In this document: positions 5,601 through 7,329 of the stretch, in pieces
How positions within the stretch are numbered: the first letter of the stretch is position 1
Layout: each line of letters begins with the position of its first letter
Assembly: GCA_903930195.1 (NCBI GenBank)
Contig: CAIYXH010000152.1
Coordinates: forward strand, 1-7,329
Reading direction: 5' to 3'
DNA: 7,329 nt
Origin: an uncultured Actinomycetes bacterium
Lineage (GTDB): Bacteria; Actinomycetota; Thermoleophilia; Gaiellales; Gaiellaceae
Translations under genes and position numbers: made by a program
The notes under the pieces: model-generated
What the model was told of the DNA's origin: nothing
Seen by the model: only the letters and a program-made list of their open reading frames with translations
The model's database searches: none

Positions 5601-5606
5601 TAGCCT
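5601..5606 (+). promoter_or_regulatory. -10 element (TAGCCT) for the leaderless gtrA-like gene
   Basis: TAGCCT fits TAnnnT and ends 6 nt before the GTG at 5613. No Shine-Dalgarno lies between. The whole gap after the phosphodiesterase stop is only 23 nt, so this would be an internal promoter allowing separate expression of gtrA and the following glycosyltransferase gene. Confidence 0.55.
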
Positions 5607-5612
5607 CGCGCG

Positions 5613-6020
5613 GTGTCCGCGAACCGCGCCGTCATGGCTCTCCGGTCGCCTGCCAACTGGATCCAGCTCGCCAAGTTCGGCGTGGTCGGAGCCAGTGGGT
5701 ACGTCGTCTACGTCGGGATCTACGCGATCCTGCTCGGGCACGGCGCGCACCGGGCGGCGGCGGTCGCGTTCGTCGTCTCGGCCTGCAGCAACTACTGGTG
5801 GAATCGCCACTGGACGTTCGCGCAGACCAAGGGGCACTTCGGCCATCAGGGGCTGCGGTTCGTCGTCGTCTCGGCGGCGGCGTTCGGCGCCAACCAGCTC
5901 TGGCTCTTTCTCTTCCTCGACGTGCTCGGGCTGGGCAAGTTCCTCGCCGGGGCGATCGCGATCCTCTGCGTGATGCCCCTGAACTTCCTCGGCAACAAGC
6001 TCTGGTCGTTCCGGCGCTGA
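5613..6020 (+). CDS. GtrA family membrane protein
   Basis: This 135-residue protein has four predicted helices (about 18-42, 48-69, 81-105, 109-133), the normal size and topology of GtrA proteins. Both family motifs are present: NYWWNRHWTF (60-69) at the end of helix 2 and NFLGNKLWSF (124-133) at the end of helix 4, an internal repeat typical of the family. The N-terminus WIQLAKFGVVGASGYVVY is also characteristic. GtrA proteins are thought to help move polyprenyl-phosphate-linked sugars, such as undecaprenyl-phosphate glucose, across the membrane for use by outer-face glycosyltransferases. That role fits the next gene, a GT-C-like enzyme whose start overlaps this stop. The GTG at 5613 is chosen because of the -10 element 6 nt upstream; an internal ATG at 5634 would trim seven residues and still leave all helices. 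Confidence 0.9.
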   Translation: MSANRAVMALRSPANWIQLAKFGVVGASGYVVYVGIYAILLGHGAHRAAAVAFVVSACSNYWWNRHWTFAQTKGHFGHQGLRFVVVSAAAFGANQLWLFLFLDVLGLGKFLAGAIAILCVMPLNFLGNKLWSFRR

Positions 6021-7329
6021 GAGCCTTCGCCGTCCTCGCGTGCGCGCTCGTGCTCGCGCCGGCGGCTGTGGCTGCGACACCGACCGGGTCGACTGTCACG
6101 TTCGACGCCGCGACGCCGGTCCCCTCGACCGGCGCGAGCGGCCAGGCCCTGCCGGCCTCGATCGCGAACCTCGGCAAGCCGCGGCTGACGAGCGCAGCCG
6201 CGATTCGGTTCTTCGTCGCGTACCCGAAGGTGAAGGAGTGGCTCAGCCGCTACCCGAAGCATCCCCAGACCCAGGCCGCCTACGCGAAGTCGACCTGGAC
6301 GGTGAGCATCTACTCCGGCAAGGCGGGTGAGATCGCCTCGGGCACGGTCGACGACCTGACGGGGATCGTCGAAGAGGCCTGGACGGGCCCGCAGGTGGCG
6401 TGGGGGATGGCACGCGGCAGCCCGGGCGCCTTCGGCGGCACCGAGATCAACAGCCTCTCGGTCTGGCTCTCGTTCTGCGCCGTCTTCCTGCTCGGCCTCG
6501 TCGACTGGCGGCGGATCCTCTCGCTGCGGAACCTCGACCTGCTCGTGCTGCTCTCGTTCTCGGTCTCGCTCTGGTTCTTCAACCACGGGAACGTCTTCGC
6601 GGCCGTCCCGCTGATCTACCCGGGCTTCGCCTGGCTGCTCCTTCGCTGCGTCTGGATCGGCTGGAAGGACAGGCCCGTGCGCGGCTCGACGGTGTGGCCC
6701 GTATGGGTGCTGCTCGCTGCGACCGTCTTCGTCGCCGGCTTCCGAATCGGGCTCAACGTGCGCGACTCGAATGTGATCGACGTCGGCTTCTCGGGCGTGA
6801 TCGGCGCGGAGCGGATCGTCCACGGGCAGAGCCCCTACGGCAACTTCCCGATCGAGGGCAGCCTCAAGCCGTGCGGACCGGCGGACGCCTCGGGCGAGAT
6901 TCGCGACCGGATCCAGACGAACGGGCGCTGCGAGGCGGCGAACCCCGAGGGCGACACATATGGCCCGTTCTCCTACGAGGCCTACATCCCGGGCTATCTC
7001 GTCTTCGGCTGGAGCGGCCTCTGGGACTCGCTTCCGGCTGCCCATGCGACGTCGATCCTCTGGGACACGCTCTGCCTGCTCGGCCTCGGGCTCGTCGGTC
7101 TGCGCCTCGGCGGGCCTCGACTTGGGGCGACGCTCGCGTTCGCCTGGGTCGCCTGGCCGTTCAGCCAGTACGCGTCGAGCTCGAACACGAACGACAGCAT
7201 CGGCCCGGCCGTGCTGATCTGGGCCTTCTACGTGATGACGATGCCTGCGGCCCGCGGCTTCCTCGCGGCGCTCGCCGGCTGGACCAAGTTTGCGCCGCTG
7301 ATCGTGCTGCCGCTCTGGTCCGGCTACCC
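6017..7329 (+). CDS. Exported PepSY-like segment fused to a GT87-like glycosyltransferase; 3' end outside the window, probable CTG start
   Basis: The open frame runs to the window edge, with 437 codons visible. From CTG 6017 the N-terminus is an evident signal peptide: MRAFAVLACALVLAPAAVA with cleavage near Ala19/Ala20. A soluble segment (about 20-143) contains FFVAYPKVKEWLSRYP (65-80), TWTVSIYSG (93-101) and VDDLTGIVEEAWTGPQVAW (111-129), resembling a PepSY domain. Membrane helices follow at about 146-163, 173-188, 194-214 and 226-246. An outer loop then has Asp255 in VIDVGFSGVIGAERI, HGQSPYG (269-275) and YGPFSYEAYIPGY, the style of GT87/DUF2029 polyprenyl-phosphate-sugar transferases. Cys286 and Cys305 in that loop could form a disulfide. 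More helices follow to the edge. No ATG, GTG or TTG gives the full signal peptide; GTG 6050 would remove most of it. The CTG overlaps the gtrA TGA (CTGA) with no SD, implying coupled translation. Donor and acceptor are unknown. Confidence 0.78.
   Translation, partial: MRAFAVLACALVLAPAAVAATPTGSTVTFDAATPVPSTGASGQALPASIANLGKPRLTSAAAIRFFVAYPKVKEWLSRYPKHPQTQAAYAKSTWTVSIYSGKAGEIASGTVDDLTGIVEEAWTGPQVAWGMARGSPGAFGGTEINSLSVWLSFCAVFLLGLVDWRRILSLRNLDLLVLLSFSVSLWFFNHGNVFAAVPLIYPGFAWLLLRCVWIGWKDRPVRGSTVWPVWVLLAATVFVAGFRIGLNVRDSNVIDVGFSGVIGAERIVHGQSPYGNFPIEGSLKPCGPADASGEIRDRIQTNGRCEAANPEGDTYGPFSYEAYIPGYLVFGWSGLWDSLPAAHATSILWDTLCLLGLGLVGLRLGGPRLGATLAFAWVAWPFSQYASSSNTNDSIGPAVLIWAFYVMTMPAARGFLAALAGWTKFAPLIVLPLWSGY

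Noticed and set aside
6023..6037. Lipoprotein signal (VLAC) in the last gene
   Set aside because: The Cys would be at residue 9 with almost no hydrophobic core before it; the AVA-A site near residues 17-20 fits an ordinary signal peptide better.
5846..7045. 399-residue minus-strand open frame
   Set aside because: Antisense to gtrA and the glycosyltransferase; rich in Arg/Glu/Asp with no domain, typical of a high-GC shadow.

Overview
The window is a GC-rich, gene-dense bacterial chromosome segment. Its style is actinobacterial: GTG starts, very short intergenic gaps, Ala/Arg-rich proteins and leaderless start sites. The protein flavour suggests the Thermoleophilia (Solirubrobacterales/Gaiellales) side of the phylum. 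That placement is inference from style, not from a marker gene. I see no rRNA, tRNA, CRISPR array, insertion sequence, phage gene or origin.

Layout. Positions 1-1255 (minus strand) hold the 5' part of a small VOC/glyoxalase-fold gene and, upstream of it, a short ArsB-like anion permease. The 166-bp divergent region 1256-1421 holds a paired direct repeat over the likely permease promoter and several small repeats ahead of a small two-helix membrane protein (1422-1718, plus). A perfect GC hairpin (1738-1763) follows and abuts the -10 of a diacylglycerol/lipid kinase-like gene (1778-2671, plus). That gene converges on a PIG-V-like GT-C mannosyltransferase (2699-3901, minus) across a 27-bp gap filled by a near-perfect hairpin. 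A 34-bp divergent gap then leads into a plus-strand series: a glycine-rich membrane protein (3936-4349), an overlapping alkaline-phosphatase-superfamily phosphodiesterase (4342-5589), a GtrA-family protein (5613-6020), and a large membrane protein running off the window (from 6017). The last joins a signal peptide and a PepSY-like exported segment to a GT87-like glycosyltransferase region.

How the genes may work together. Positions 1778-7329 lean towards membrane lipid and surface glycan chemistry: a lipid kinase, two GT-C type enzymes, a GtrA protein (a family linked to flipping polyprenyl-phosphate sugars) and a phosphodiesterase. GtrA and the GT87-like gene overlap at stop/start, which suggests a transporter-enzyme pair. 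The target glycan or lipid cannot be read from the sequence.

The most notable signals are: a repeated TAnnnT element 6-7 nt before start codons that lack a Shine-Dalgarno (leaderless genes), a probable CTG start codon embedded in the gtrA stop, the PepSY-like/GT87 fusion, a shortened ArsB, and an operator-like 21-bp direct repeat. I did not find a complete, clearly novel defence or mobile system.
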